From Bacteroidota bacterium (lineage in GTDB: Bacteria; Bacteroidota; Bacteroidia; Flavobacteriales; Flavobacteriaceae): DNA of 7,724 nt. Location of the stretch: the NCBI GenBank assembly GCA_023437485.1, contig JAEZGB010000049.1, positions 1 through 7,724 on the forward strand. The letters run 5' to 3'. The translations under genes were made by a program, and so were the position numbers. The notes beneath the pieces were generated by a model. It saw only the letters and a list, made by a program, of their open reading frames with translations. It did not search any database and was not told the DNA's origin. The first letter of the stretch is position 1; each line of letters opens with the position of its first letter. Below are positions 1-5,830 of the stretch, piece by piece.

Positions 1-51
1 CTCCTGATGCGGGTCGGTAACGAATATTACAACCTTTTCAGTCTTATAGCC

Positions 52-72
52 CAATTATCGATTTTCAATTTT
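52..72. repeat. Heptad tandem repeat, CAATTNT type (3 units)
   Basis: Three consecutive 7-bp units can be read directly: CAATTAT, CGATTTT and CAATTTT. The unit differs from the TCAGTT repeats further right, but the period is again seven. It lies in non-coding DNA. With only three degenerate units it could be low-complexity sequence; the shared period with the other blocks is why I list it. Confidence 0.45.
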
Positions 73-160
73 CCATGCGGCCCCCACCCTCCTCCCTGCA
101 AGGTCGCAATCCCGCCAATTATGATGATGCGGGAAAACCATAAAAAGCTAAAATTAAGCT

Positions 161-188
161 GTCAGCTTTCAGCTGTCAGTTGTCAGTT
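161..188. repeat. Heptad tandem repeat, GTCAGTT type (4 units)
   Basis: Four consecutive 7-bp units are present: GTCAGCT, TTCAGCT, GTCAGTT and GTCAGTT, followed by a partial GT. Positions 2-5 (TCAG) are invariant and variation falls at positions 1 and 6-7. The block is non-coding and lies downstream of the S46 gene, beyond its terminator. The same unit recurs at 230-264, 4433-4474 and, inverted, at 3414-3427. The strict 7-bp period resembles the short tandemly repeated repetitive (STRR) sequences known from cyanobacteria; that is a comparison of form, not a claim of homology. Confidence 0.8.
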
Positions 189-229
189 GTTTCCGTTGTA
201 CCGGATGACTCAGACCTGAATTCAAGGTC

Positions 230-264
230 GTCAGTTATCAGTTGTCAGTTATCAGTCATCAGTC
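230..264. repeat. Heptad tandem repeat, RTCAGTY type (5 units)
   Basis: Five consecutive 7-bp units are present: GTCAGTT, ATCAGTT, GTCAGTT, ATCAGTC and ATCAGTC. This is the same family and orientation as the block at 161-188, from which it is separated by 41 bp of unrelated sequence. The first position alternates between G and A along the array. No gene covers it. Confidence 0.8.
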
Positions 265-362
265 GGTAACCCTGGATGTATATTGCAAGGAATCTTTAAA
301 AGCATGCAATCCGTCTTACCCGGATGGCGGATATTCAAAATCTGCAAACCTTCGTCATCAGC

Positions 363-389
363 AAAAAAAATCCGCCCCAAGGGGCGGAT
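363..389 (-). terminator. Intrinsic terminator of the S46 peptidase gene
   Basis: The plus strand carries TCCGCCCC (371-378), AA, then GGGGCGGA (381-388), an essentially perfect GC-rich hairpin extended by an A370-T389 pair. Read on the minus strand, the hairpin is followed at once by eight Ts (complement of the A-run 363-370), the classical rho-independent layout. It starts about 22 nt past the peptidase stop codon at 411-413. A seven-T run also follows the hairpin on the plus strand (392-398), so it may stop transcription in both directions. Confidence 0.92.
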
Positions 390-410
390 CATTTTTTTAG
401 TCTGTAGCAC

Positions 411-2555
411 TTATTTGACGATGGTCATCTCATCAATAATGTGTTTGGCACCTGAGAAATTTTCGATGGTCCAAAGCACATAACGGATATCAACATTGAT
501 GGTGCGTTGCAGGTTCTTGTCAAAAATAACATCGCCGGCCATCGCCTCAATATTACCGTCAAAAGCGATTCCAATAAGTTCGCCTTTGCCGTTAAGCACC
601 GGAGATCCGGAGTTACCGCCCGTAATGTCATTGTCTGTTAGGAAGTTCACGTGCAGCGAACCGTCCTTGTCAGCATAGCGGCCATACTCGCGCTTTTTGT
701 TCATATCGATGAGTTTCACGGGAAGGTCAAATTCGGCATCGCCCTTTTTGTATTTCTTCACCATCCCATCCATCGTTGTGTAATTATTAATTTTCGCGTC
801 GTTGCGCTTGTCGGCCGGAAGTGCACGCACTTTTCCATAGGTTAGTCGCAAGGTGGAGTTTGCGTCCGGATACTGAATGGAGGCAATCTTTGATTCGCGA
901 AGTCCTTCAACCAAAACGCGGAAGCCGGCGCCAAAGTCATTCTGTGCCTTAGCCAAAGCATCTGATTTGGCATTATAATGCGTAATCAAATCATTGGACA
1001 ACATGAAAAGCGGGTCATTTTGCAGCATCGCCTCACTTGGAGCATCGAGAAATGCCTTGATCCTGTCCTTATTTGTAAGTATGCTCAGGTCAATGATGGC
1101 CGCTGCATAGTTGGTAAAATCATTGTTGTTCTCCTTGCCAATCTTTTCAACCATCGGCGCAATTGCATACCCTTTTGATTTGGTTGCATACAGGCCAAGT
1201 TGAGCGCCAAGGATATCCTTTTCGGCTGGAACATAAATTTCCTTGAACATGTTATCGGCCATCTGCGAAATCTGCGGAGCCATTTCCTTGCGCTTAGCTG
1301 CATCGGCCTTCGCGTAATTCTCGAGCATGCGGCCAATGGTGCGGCCAGCGGTTCCAAAGGACGATGTGCGGAAAAGCTGCTGAAGATAATTATCGTGGCG
1401 GGCCTTTTCATTGGTCATCGCATAATAAGCGTTGATGTCCTTAATCGCGTTGCCATATTTTGCCTTGTTGGCCGGTTTGTTGGCCCACTTCTCAAATTTG
1501 GCTTCCTGCGCGGCTTTTGACTTTGCCGTACCAAATTTGGTAAGCGCGTCAATCATACCCTGACGGTTCTTCCAATAGTTTGCGGTCGAAGCATATTTTG
1601 AAGCGTACATCAGGCTCACCTCTTCGCTTTTATCCATGTGCTTCTTCATATTGTCCATCCCTACTTTGGCGCCTTCAACCCACGCCGGATAAGCAAACTT
1701 GACATTTTGCTCAATCCCGCCGGCAGGCATCCATCGGTTGGTGCGCCCGGGATAACCCAAAATCATGGCGAAGTCATTTTCCTTGGCGCCCGCAATGCTC
1801 ACGGGAAGGTGGTGCTTTGGCTTTAGCGGCACGTTCTTTTCCGAATACTCGGCAGGGTTGCCATTCTCGTCGGCATAGACGCGGAACATTGCAAAGTCAC
1901 CTGTGTGTCGCGGCCACTCCCAGTTGTCAGTGTCTCCGCCAAACTTCCCGATGCTTTCCGGTGGAGTCCCTACCAAACGAACATCTTTGTAATCCTGATA
2001 AACAAAATAATAGTACTCATTCCCCTGGAAAAACGGGCGCACTGATACGGTATATTTCCCGCCTTCATTGTTCTCCTTTTCAATTGCGGCAATTTCCTGG
2101 TTGATGGCCTTCTCGCGTTCAGCCTCGGTCATTTTGTTGTTCACCTTGCCCAAGATGCGTTTGGTCACATCGTCCATACGCACAAAAAAGCGCACGTAAA
2201 GGCTGGCCGGCTTGATTTCTTCTTTTCGGTTTGCGGCCCAGAACCCGTTTTTAAGCAGGTTTTTCTCAGGAGTTGAAAGTTCGGCAATCGCGTCATAACC
2301 ACAGTGGTGGTTGGTGAGCACTAGCCCCTCCTTGGAAACCATTTCGGCCGTACAGCCGCCGTTAAACTGGACAATCGCATCCTTAAGGCTGTGGTTGTTG
2401 ATGCTGTAAATTTCTTCAGCGGTTAGCTGAAGCCCCATTTTTTGCATGTCGCGGTGGTTGAGGCGCTCAATAAACATCAGGAACCACATCCCTTCATCAG
2501 CTTTCACGGGGAACGCCGCGAGGCACATGGTCACAAACAAAATCAGTTTCTTCAT
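411..2555 (-). CDS. Secreted family S46 dipeptidyl-peptidase, probably DPP7-like
   Basis: This 714-residue protein is a serine exopeptidase that should release dipeptides from peptide N-termini in the periplasm or at the outer surface, feeding peptides to the cell. Residues 1-19 look like a signal peptide (MKK, hydrophobic core, PVKA), giving a mature start DEGMW typical of S46. The chymotrypsin-like double barrel shows the catalytic residues His84 (TNHHCG), Asp220 (RHTGDF) and Ser649 (GGNSGSP); the middle is the helical domain of the family. By spacing from the triad of Pseudoxanthomonas DAP BII, the residues that hold the substrate N-terminus are also present: Asn211, Trp212, Asn326 and Asp666. 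The residue 18 after the serine is Gly667, as in DPP7, not the arginine that gives DPP11 its Asp/Glu preference, so a neutral or hydrophobic P1 preference is inferred. Length is normal for the family. The gene is monocistronic, ends at a strong terminator, and starts at an ATG preceded by an A-rich stretch with no Shine-Dalgarno sequence. Confidence 0.95.
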   Translation of the reverse strand: MKKLILFVTMCLAAFPVKADEGMWFLMFIERLNHRDMQKMGLQLTAEEIYSINNHSLKDAIVQFNGGCTAEMVSKEGLVLTNHHCGYDAIAELSTPEKNLLKNGFWAANRKEEIKPASLYVRFFVRMDDVTKRILGKVNNKMTEAEREKAINQEIAAIEKENNEGGKYTVSVRPFFQGNEYYYFVYQDYKDVRLVGTPPESIGKFGGDTDNWEWPRHTGDFAMFRVYADENGNPAEYSEKNVPLKPKHHLPVSIAGAKENDFAMILGYPGRTNRWMPAGGIEQNVKFAYPAWVEGAKVGMDNMKKHMDKSEEVSLMYASKYASTANYWKNRQGMIDALTKFGTAKSKAAQEAKFEKWANKPANKAKYGNAIKDINAYYAMTNEKARHDNYLQQLFRTSSFGTAGRTIGRMLENYAKADAAKRKEMAPQISQMADNMFKEIYVPAEKDILGAQLGLYATKSKGYAIAPMVEKIGKENNNDFTNYAAAIIDLSILTNKDRIKAFLDAPSEAMLQNDPLFMLSNDLITHYNAKSDALAKAQNDFGAGFRVLVEGLRESKIASIQYPDANSTLRLTYGKVRALPADKRNDAKINNYTTMDGMVKKYKKGDAEFDLPVKLIDMNKKREYGRYADKDGSLHVNFLTDNDITGGNSGSPVLNGKGELIGIAFDGNIEAMAGDVIFDKNLQRTINVDIRYVLWTIENFSGAKHIIDEMTIVK

Positions 2556-2870
2556 TTCTAAAAATTAAAAGTTAGCAATACCCGCTACAAGTCGAAGGAT
2601 CACCGCCATTGTTACATGGCCAAGAAAAATAGACTGCGGCGGCGGCTAAGTTAAGCCAAATCCCACGATTCCTTTCATTTCCAACCTCAAAAATTAGGGC
2701 GAACAGCCGGGCTATCCGCTGTATTGCGCCGCGGGGCGCAATGCCGCTGCTATCCCTGTCGCGTTTCGTGCTTATATAATTATGCGCAACTCAATCGGGG
2801 GCACATTATAAAAATGTAAGTGAATTACAGCGGGTTAACCTACCTTTAAGTTCAATTAAAATCATTGAAC
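2556..2870. other. Divergent intergenic region between the S46 and kbp genes
   Basis: This 315-bp gap must hold the promoters of both flanking genes. The clearest structure is the palindromic REP-like element at 2699-2763. For the peptidase, the nearest match to the Bacteroidota -7 box TAnnTTTG on the minus strand is TATTTTTC (2631-2624), with one mismatch. For kbp it is TACCTTTA (2841-2848), one mismatch and about 22 nt before the ATG. Neither has a convincing -33 TTG at normal spacing, so I do not annotate them as promoters. An AT-rich stretch (2772-2783) and a weak inverted repeat ACATT/AATGT (2803-2817) are also present. No open frame here looks like a gene. Confidence 0.6.
2699..2763. 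repeat. REP-like palindromic element with repeated arms
   Basis: The core is a perfect 8-bp inverted repeat, ATTGCGCC (2723-2730) and GGCGCAAT (2735-2742), with a GCGG loop. It is flanked by arms sharing two words in swapped order: the left arm reads GCTATCC then CCGCTG (overlapping, 2711-2721) and the right arm reads CCGCTG then GCTATCC (2744-2755). The arms are in the same orientation, so they do not pair with each other. No T-run follows on either strand, so it is not an intrinsic terminator. From memory, elements of this layout (AGGGAT, then AGCGGCAT, a variable hairpin, then AGCGGA and AGCCCGG on the minus strand) recur between genes in Flavobacterium genomes; I cannot verify that here. 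Confidence 0.6.
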
Positions 2871-3329
2871 ATGGGACTATTTTCATTTATCAAAAACGCA
2901 GGCAAAAAGATTTTTAGCAACAAGGAAAATGATGCCACCCCCGATGAGAAACCAACCCTAAAGGCCTCGGCGCTTTTGGCTTATGTCAAACAACTGGGGC
3001 TTCCGTACCAAAACATCAAGATCTCTTTAACCGGTGATGACGTGATCCTGGAAGGCGAAGTCGCGCAACAATCTGACGCCGAGAAAATTGCACTGGCCGT
3101 TGGCAACGTTGAAGGCGTCGACACCGTCGATAACCGCATGAGAGTAACCACGCCCGCAGCCGAGTCACAGTATCATACGGTGGTTGCTGGCGACTGGCTT
3201 TCAAAAATCGCCAAGAAATACTACGGCGACGAAACCAAATACGGAGTCATCTTTGAGGCCAACAAACCCATGCTCAAGGATCCGGACGAAATCTATCCGG
3301 GACAGGTGTTGAGGATACCCGCTCTGTAG
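2871..3329 (+). CDS. kbp: Kbp/YgaU-type BON-LysM protein (potassium-binding family)
   Basis: This 152-residue protein has the two-domain layout of E. coli Kbp (YgaU, about 149 residues), a soluble protein reported to bind K+ and to change conformation on binding. No signal peptide is visible: it opens MGLFSFIKNAGKKIF, like the E. coli protein. A BON domain covers about residues 28-93, with the characteristic VEGVDTVDNR turn. A LysM domain covers about 99-150 (YHTVVAGDWLSKIAKKYYG, ending YPGQVLRIP). The stretch IFEANKPML followed by IYPGQVLRIP is nearly identical to my recollection of E. coli Kbp. I chose the ATG at 2871 because it gives the family's usual N-terminus; an in-frame TTG two codons earlier adds only M-N. 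The gene stands alone and is convergent with obgE, 96 bp away, with no clear terminator between them. K+ binding is inferred from the family. Confidence 0.9.
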   Translation: MGLFSFIKNAGKKIFSNKENDATPDEKPTLKASALLAYVKQLGLPYQNIKISLTGDDVILEGEVAQQSDAEKIALAVGNVEGVDTVDNRMRVTTPAAESQYHTVVAGDWLSKIAKKYYGDETKYGVIFEANKPMLKDPDEIYPGQVLRIPAL

Positions 3330-3344
3330 TTATGGGTTATGGGT
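3330..3344. repeat. Heptad tandem repeat, TTATGGG type (2 units)
   Basis: Two exact 7-bp units, TTATGGG TTATGGG, followed by a decayed TTGTG, begin one base after the kbp stop codon. This is a third unit sequence with the same 7-bp period. Two units alone would be weak evidence; it is listed because other heptad blocks occupy the same and neighbouring intergenic regions. Confidence 0.5.
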
Positions 3345-3413
3345 TGTGCGCAGCTCAGAACTGGTCAGGATAAATGATGTGAAAACTTGTGACCGCTCAC
3401 CTAAGGATCAGGG

Positions 3414-3427
3414 GACAACTGACAACT
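3414..3427. repeat. Heptad repeat in inverted orientation, overlapping the obgE stop
   Basis: The plus strand reads GACAACTGACAACT, two units of the TCAGTT family in the opposite orientation to all other copies in the window. It overlaps the obgE stop codon (TAG on the minus strand, 3428-3426), so the repeat begins within the end of the gene. It is the exact 14-nt reverse complement of part of the array at 4457-4470 on the other side of obgE. Confidence 0.75.
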
Positions 3428-4424
3428 AGTTAAGCATTTGCCAGAGCTTGTCCTTCAACTCCACCAAACCCTGCTGCGCCACCGATGAGATGAACATAAA
3501 AGGCACGCCCGGGAGTTTTTGCTCCAGGTCAGCCTTCATCTCGGCGCGGAGTTCTTCATCCAGCATATCAGATTTTGACACTACCAGGAGCCGTTGCTTG
3601 TCCAGCATCTCGGGATTGTACTTCTCGAGTTCGTTGAGCAGGACCTTATATTCGGCGGCGATGTCCTGCGCGTCTGCAGGAACCAAAAACAGCAGCGTCG
3701 AGTTGCGTTCAATATGCCGCAAAAAGTAGTGCCCAAGGCCCTTGCCTTCGGCGGCGCCCTCGATAATTCCGGGAATGTCTGCAATCACGAATGAGCGATA
3801 GTCACGGTAATTTACAATTCCCAGATTGGGCTTTAGCGTTGTAAACGGATAATCGGCAATCTTGGGCTTTGCCGAGGTAAGCACTGACAGCAATGTGGAC
3901 TTGCCGGCGTTGGGAAAACCTACCAGGCCAACATCGGCCAAAACCTTAAGCTCCAAAACGATGTCTTTCTCCTCAGGCGGCAATCCGGGTTGCGCATATC
4001 GCGGTGTCTGGTTGGTCGAACTTCTAAAATGCCAGTTGCCCAAACCGCCCTTTCCGCCCTTGGCCACAATCTTTTTTTCGCCGTGTTCGGTAATTTCAAA
4101 CAGGACCTCATTGGTATCCTTATCCCGTACCACCGTGCCAAGCGGGACTTCAATGAATTTGTCATCACCGTCGGCACCTGTTGAGCGGTCGCTTCCGCCG
4201 TCGCCTCCGTGGCCCGCCTTGACATGCCGCGCAAACTTCAAATGGAAAAGCGTCCAAAGTTCTTTGTTTCCAACAAGATATACGTGGCCACCGCGCCCAC
4301 CGTCGCCGCCATCGGGTCCGCCCTTCTCAATGAATTTCTCCCTGTGCAGGTGCGTGGATCCGCGCCCTCCCTTGCCGGAAGCGACATATATTTTTACGTA
4401 GTCTACAAAGTTGCCTTCAGTCAT
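3426..4424 (-). CDS. obgE: GTPase ObgE/CgtA, ribosome assembly factor
   Basis: ObgE is an essential GTPase that binds the 50S ribosomal precursor and links ribosome maturation to guanine nucleotide levels. The 332-residue protein has the glycine-rich Obg fold (about residues 2-157; GGPDGGDGGRGG at 35-46) and then the G domain: G1 GFPNAGKST (169-177), switch I DYPFTTLKPNLG (191-202) and G3 DIPG (216-219). G4 reads SKSD (283-286) instead of the usual NKxD, and a G5-like SSVAQQG follows (313-319). The C-terminal OCT domain of the E. coli protein (390 residues) is absent, so the protein ends at the G domain. The gene is last in the hpt-adk-CNNM-obgE cluster but is separated from its upstream neighbour by 114 bp containing a heptad array that ends 8 bp before the ATG. 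I see no consensus promoter in that gap. The SKSD variant is, as far as I recall, usual in Bacteroidota and is not evidence of inactivity. Confidence 0.97.
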   Translation of the reverse strand: MTEGNFVDYVKIYVASGKGGRGSTHLHREKFIEKGGPDGGDGGRGGHVYLVGNKELWTLFHLKFARHVKAGHGGDGGSDRSTGADGDDKFIEVPLGTVVRDKDTNEVLFEITEHGEKKIVAKGGKGGLGNWHFRSSTNQTPRYAQPGLPPEEKDIVLELKVLADVGLVGFPNAGKSTLLSVLTSAKPKIADYPFTTLKPNLGIVNYRDYRSFVIADIPGIIEGAAEGKGLGHYFLRHIERNSTLLFLVPADAQDIAAEYKVLLNELEKYNPEMLDKQRLLVVSKSDMLDEELRAEMKADLEQKLPGVPFMFISSVAQQGLVELKDKLWQMLN

Positions 4425-4432
4425 TGTTAATT

Positions 4433-4474
4433 GTCAGTTGTCAGTCGTCGGTCGTCAGTTGTCAGTTGTCAGTC
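4433..4474. repeat. Heptad tandem repeat, GTCAGTY type (6 units), in the obgE leader
   Basis: Six consecutive 7-bp units are present: GTCAGTT, GTCAGTC, GTCGGTC, GTCAGTT, GTCAGTT and GTCAGTC. This is the longest array in the window. It fills the intergenic gap between the CNNM-type gene and obgE and ends 8 bp from the obgE start codon. If obgE is cotranscribed with its upstream genes, the array is in the mRNA, reading AACTGAC units just before the ribosome binding region. Units share one orientation, so the array alone cannot form a hairpin. Confidence 0.88.
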
Positions 4475-4538
4475 GTATAATCTGCATCACAAACTCGCAA
4501 ACACTTCAACTTAAAAACTTTCCAGAACGACCTTATCA

Positions 4539-5828
4539 TTAATCATCGTCATTATCCACATCAAGCGACTTGACCAAAACCTTGTCAATCTTGACCCCGT
4601 CCATGTCCAAAACCTCTAGCTCAAAACGGTTCCAGGTGAGTTTTTGCCCTTCTTTGGGAATAAAGGAAAGTTCGGTCATGATAAGGCCGCTCACGGTGGT
4701 CACGTCATAATCGTTGATGAGCTCATCGAGTTCAAAATAGGTTAAAAAGTCGTGAAGCGAATAATGCCCGTCCACGATCCAGCTGCCGTCTTCGCGGGCA
4801 ATCAACTGGAAGTCTTCCTTGTAGAATTCAGACGCATCACCCACCAGCGCTTCAAGGATGTCATTCAGCGTGATAATCCCCTGAAAATCACCGTATTCGT
4901 CTGAAACAAACGCATAGTGGATCCCGCTGGTCTTGAAATTCTCCAAAGCCTTGTATGCGGTGGTTTGCTCCATGATAAAAGGCGCTTCGGTCATGATCTC
5001 GGAAAGGTTGAAATTCTCGTTTTCAAAATTCGAGAAGATGCTCTTGAGGTTTACCACACCCACGATATCATCGTAATTTTCGCCATACACCGGATACACC
5101 GAATGCAGCTCCTTCACAATGAGTTCGCGCACCTTTGCCTTGTCGGCATTTACCGGCAGGAAAACTACCGATTTGCGGTGCGTCATAAGTGAATTGACTT
5201 TCCTATCGCCAATATGGAAAACGCGCTCCACGATATCCTGCTCGATTTCCTGGACTTCGCCGCCCTCGGTTCCTTCCTTGATGATGGCCTTGATTTCTTC
5301 CTCGGTAATTTTGCCATCGGCCGAAGGTTTGATCATCAATAATTTTAGCAGGAATTCGGTCGAATGCGTCAGCAACCAAATAAAGGGTGCCGTGATCACT
5401 GACACCGCCTGCATGGGAAGCGCCACCAGTTTTGCGATACGTTCAGGATAATTCAATCCGATGCGTTTGGGAAGCAATTCGCCAAGCACCAACGAGAAAA
5501 ACGTCAGGGTAACCACCACGATCGTCACTGAAATTGATTCGGCATACGGTTTTATCGCCTCGAATTGCTCAAGGTAAATTTTGACGTCGCCCTTGATCCT
5601 GTCGCCCGAAAAAATACCCGTCAATATTCCGATGAGCGTAATTCCGATCTGAACCGTCGATAAGAACTTATTTGGCGAATTGGCCAGTTCCAACGCGGCC
5701 CGTGCGCTTGGATTTCCTTTTTTAGCCGCGGTTTCCAGCCGATTTTTCCGTGCGGAGATCAATGCGATCTCTGACATTGAAAACACGCCGTTAAGGAGTA
5801 TCAGGAAAAATATTAACGCTATTTCCAT
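4539..5828 (-). CDS. CNNM/CorC (HlyC) family membrane protein with CBS pair
   Basis: This 429-residue inner-membrane protein has the three-part architecture of the hemolysin-C/CorC/CNNM family. The N-terminal CNNM (DUF21) domain (about 1-190) has hydrophobic segments near 1-22, 58-76, 98-118 and 137-165, with family signatures NGVFSMSEIALISARKNRLE (13-32) and GELLPKRIGL (116-125). A CBS pair follows (about 211-333), ending with YAFVSDEYGDFQGIITLNDI. A C-terminal CorC/HlyC transporter-associated domain covers about 338-422, and the tail is acidic (DVDNDDD). Relatives are linked to Mg2+, Co2+ or polyamine export or to divalent-cation tolerance, and the CBS pair usually senses adenine nucleotides; the substrate here cannot be read from sequence. 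The annotation "hemolysin" is historical. It starts 2 nt after the adk stop codon, so translational coupling is likely. It is not obviously GldE, a gliding protein of the same superfamily usually found beside gldD. Confidence 0.93.
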   Translation of the reverse strand: MEIALIFFLILLNGVFSMSEIALISARKNRLETAAKKGNPSARAALELANSPNKFLSTVQIGITLIGILTGIFSGDRIKGDVKIYLEQFEAIKPYAESISVTIVVVTLTFFSLVLGELLPKRIGLNYPERIAKLVALPMQAVSVITAPFIWLLTHSTEFLLKLLMIKPSADGKITEEEIKAIIKEGTEGGEVQEIEQDIVERVFHIGDRKVNSLMTHRKSVVFLPVNADKAKVRELIVKELHSVYPVYGENYDDIVGVVNLKSIFSNFENENFNLSEIMTEAPFIMEQTTAYKALENFKTSGIHYAFVSDEYGDFQGIITLNDILEALVGDASEFYKEDFQLIAREDGSWIVDGHYSLHDFLTYFELDELINDYDVTTVSGLIMTELSFIPKEGQKLTWNRFELEVLDMDGVKIDKVLVKSLDVDNDDD

Positions 5829-5830
5829 AT

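Larger units (their letters stand above)
1..410. other. Non-coding left flank with heptad repeats and a terminator
   Basis: I see no convincing gene in this stretch. A 70-residue open frame at 7-219 on the plus strand runs straight through a repeat block and has no recognisable domain. The region holds a CAATTNT-type heptad block (52-72), two TCAGTT-type heptad blocks (161-188 and 230-264) and the terminator of the S46 peptidase gene (363-389). Between the two TCAGTT blocks lies a small inverted repeat, GACCT (213-217) and AGGTC (225-229), around an EcoRI-like GAATTC core; its role is unknown. Whatever gene lies to the left of the window is not visible. Confidence 0.6.

Noticed and set aside
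7..219. 70-residue plus-strand open frame at the left edge
   Set aside because: Its C-terminal part is translation of the heptad repeats (SCQL repeated), it has no domain, and composition looks random.
161..264. CRISPR-like array
   Set aside because: Units are 7 bp with no spacers; this is a short tandem repeat, not repeat-spacer structure.
13..270. 9-mer GTCGGTAAC repeated at 13-21 and 262-270
   Set aside because: A single 9-mer recurring in about 270 bp is not rare enough, and flanking bases do not extend the match.
2865..2870. TTG as the kbp start codon
   Set aside because: The ATG two codons downstream gives the MGLF N-terminus of the family; the TTG offers no better context.
3391..3402. 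Possible terminator between kbp and obgE (GTGA, CCGC, TCAC)
   Set aside because: Only a 4-bp stem with no T-run on either strand; too weak to call.
3862..4401. 179-residue plus-strand frame opposite obgE
   Set aside because: It is the antisense shadow of the glycine-rich Obg fold, giving a Pro/Ser-rich translation; obgE on the other strand is unambiguous.
4539..5828. CNNM-type gene as gldE (gliding motility)
   Set aside because: gldE is normally beside gldD and ssb; the context here is hpt-adk-obgE and the protein fits the general CorC/HlyC group.
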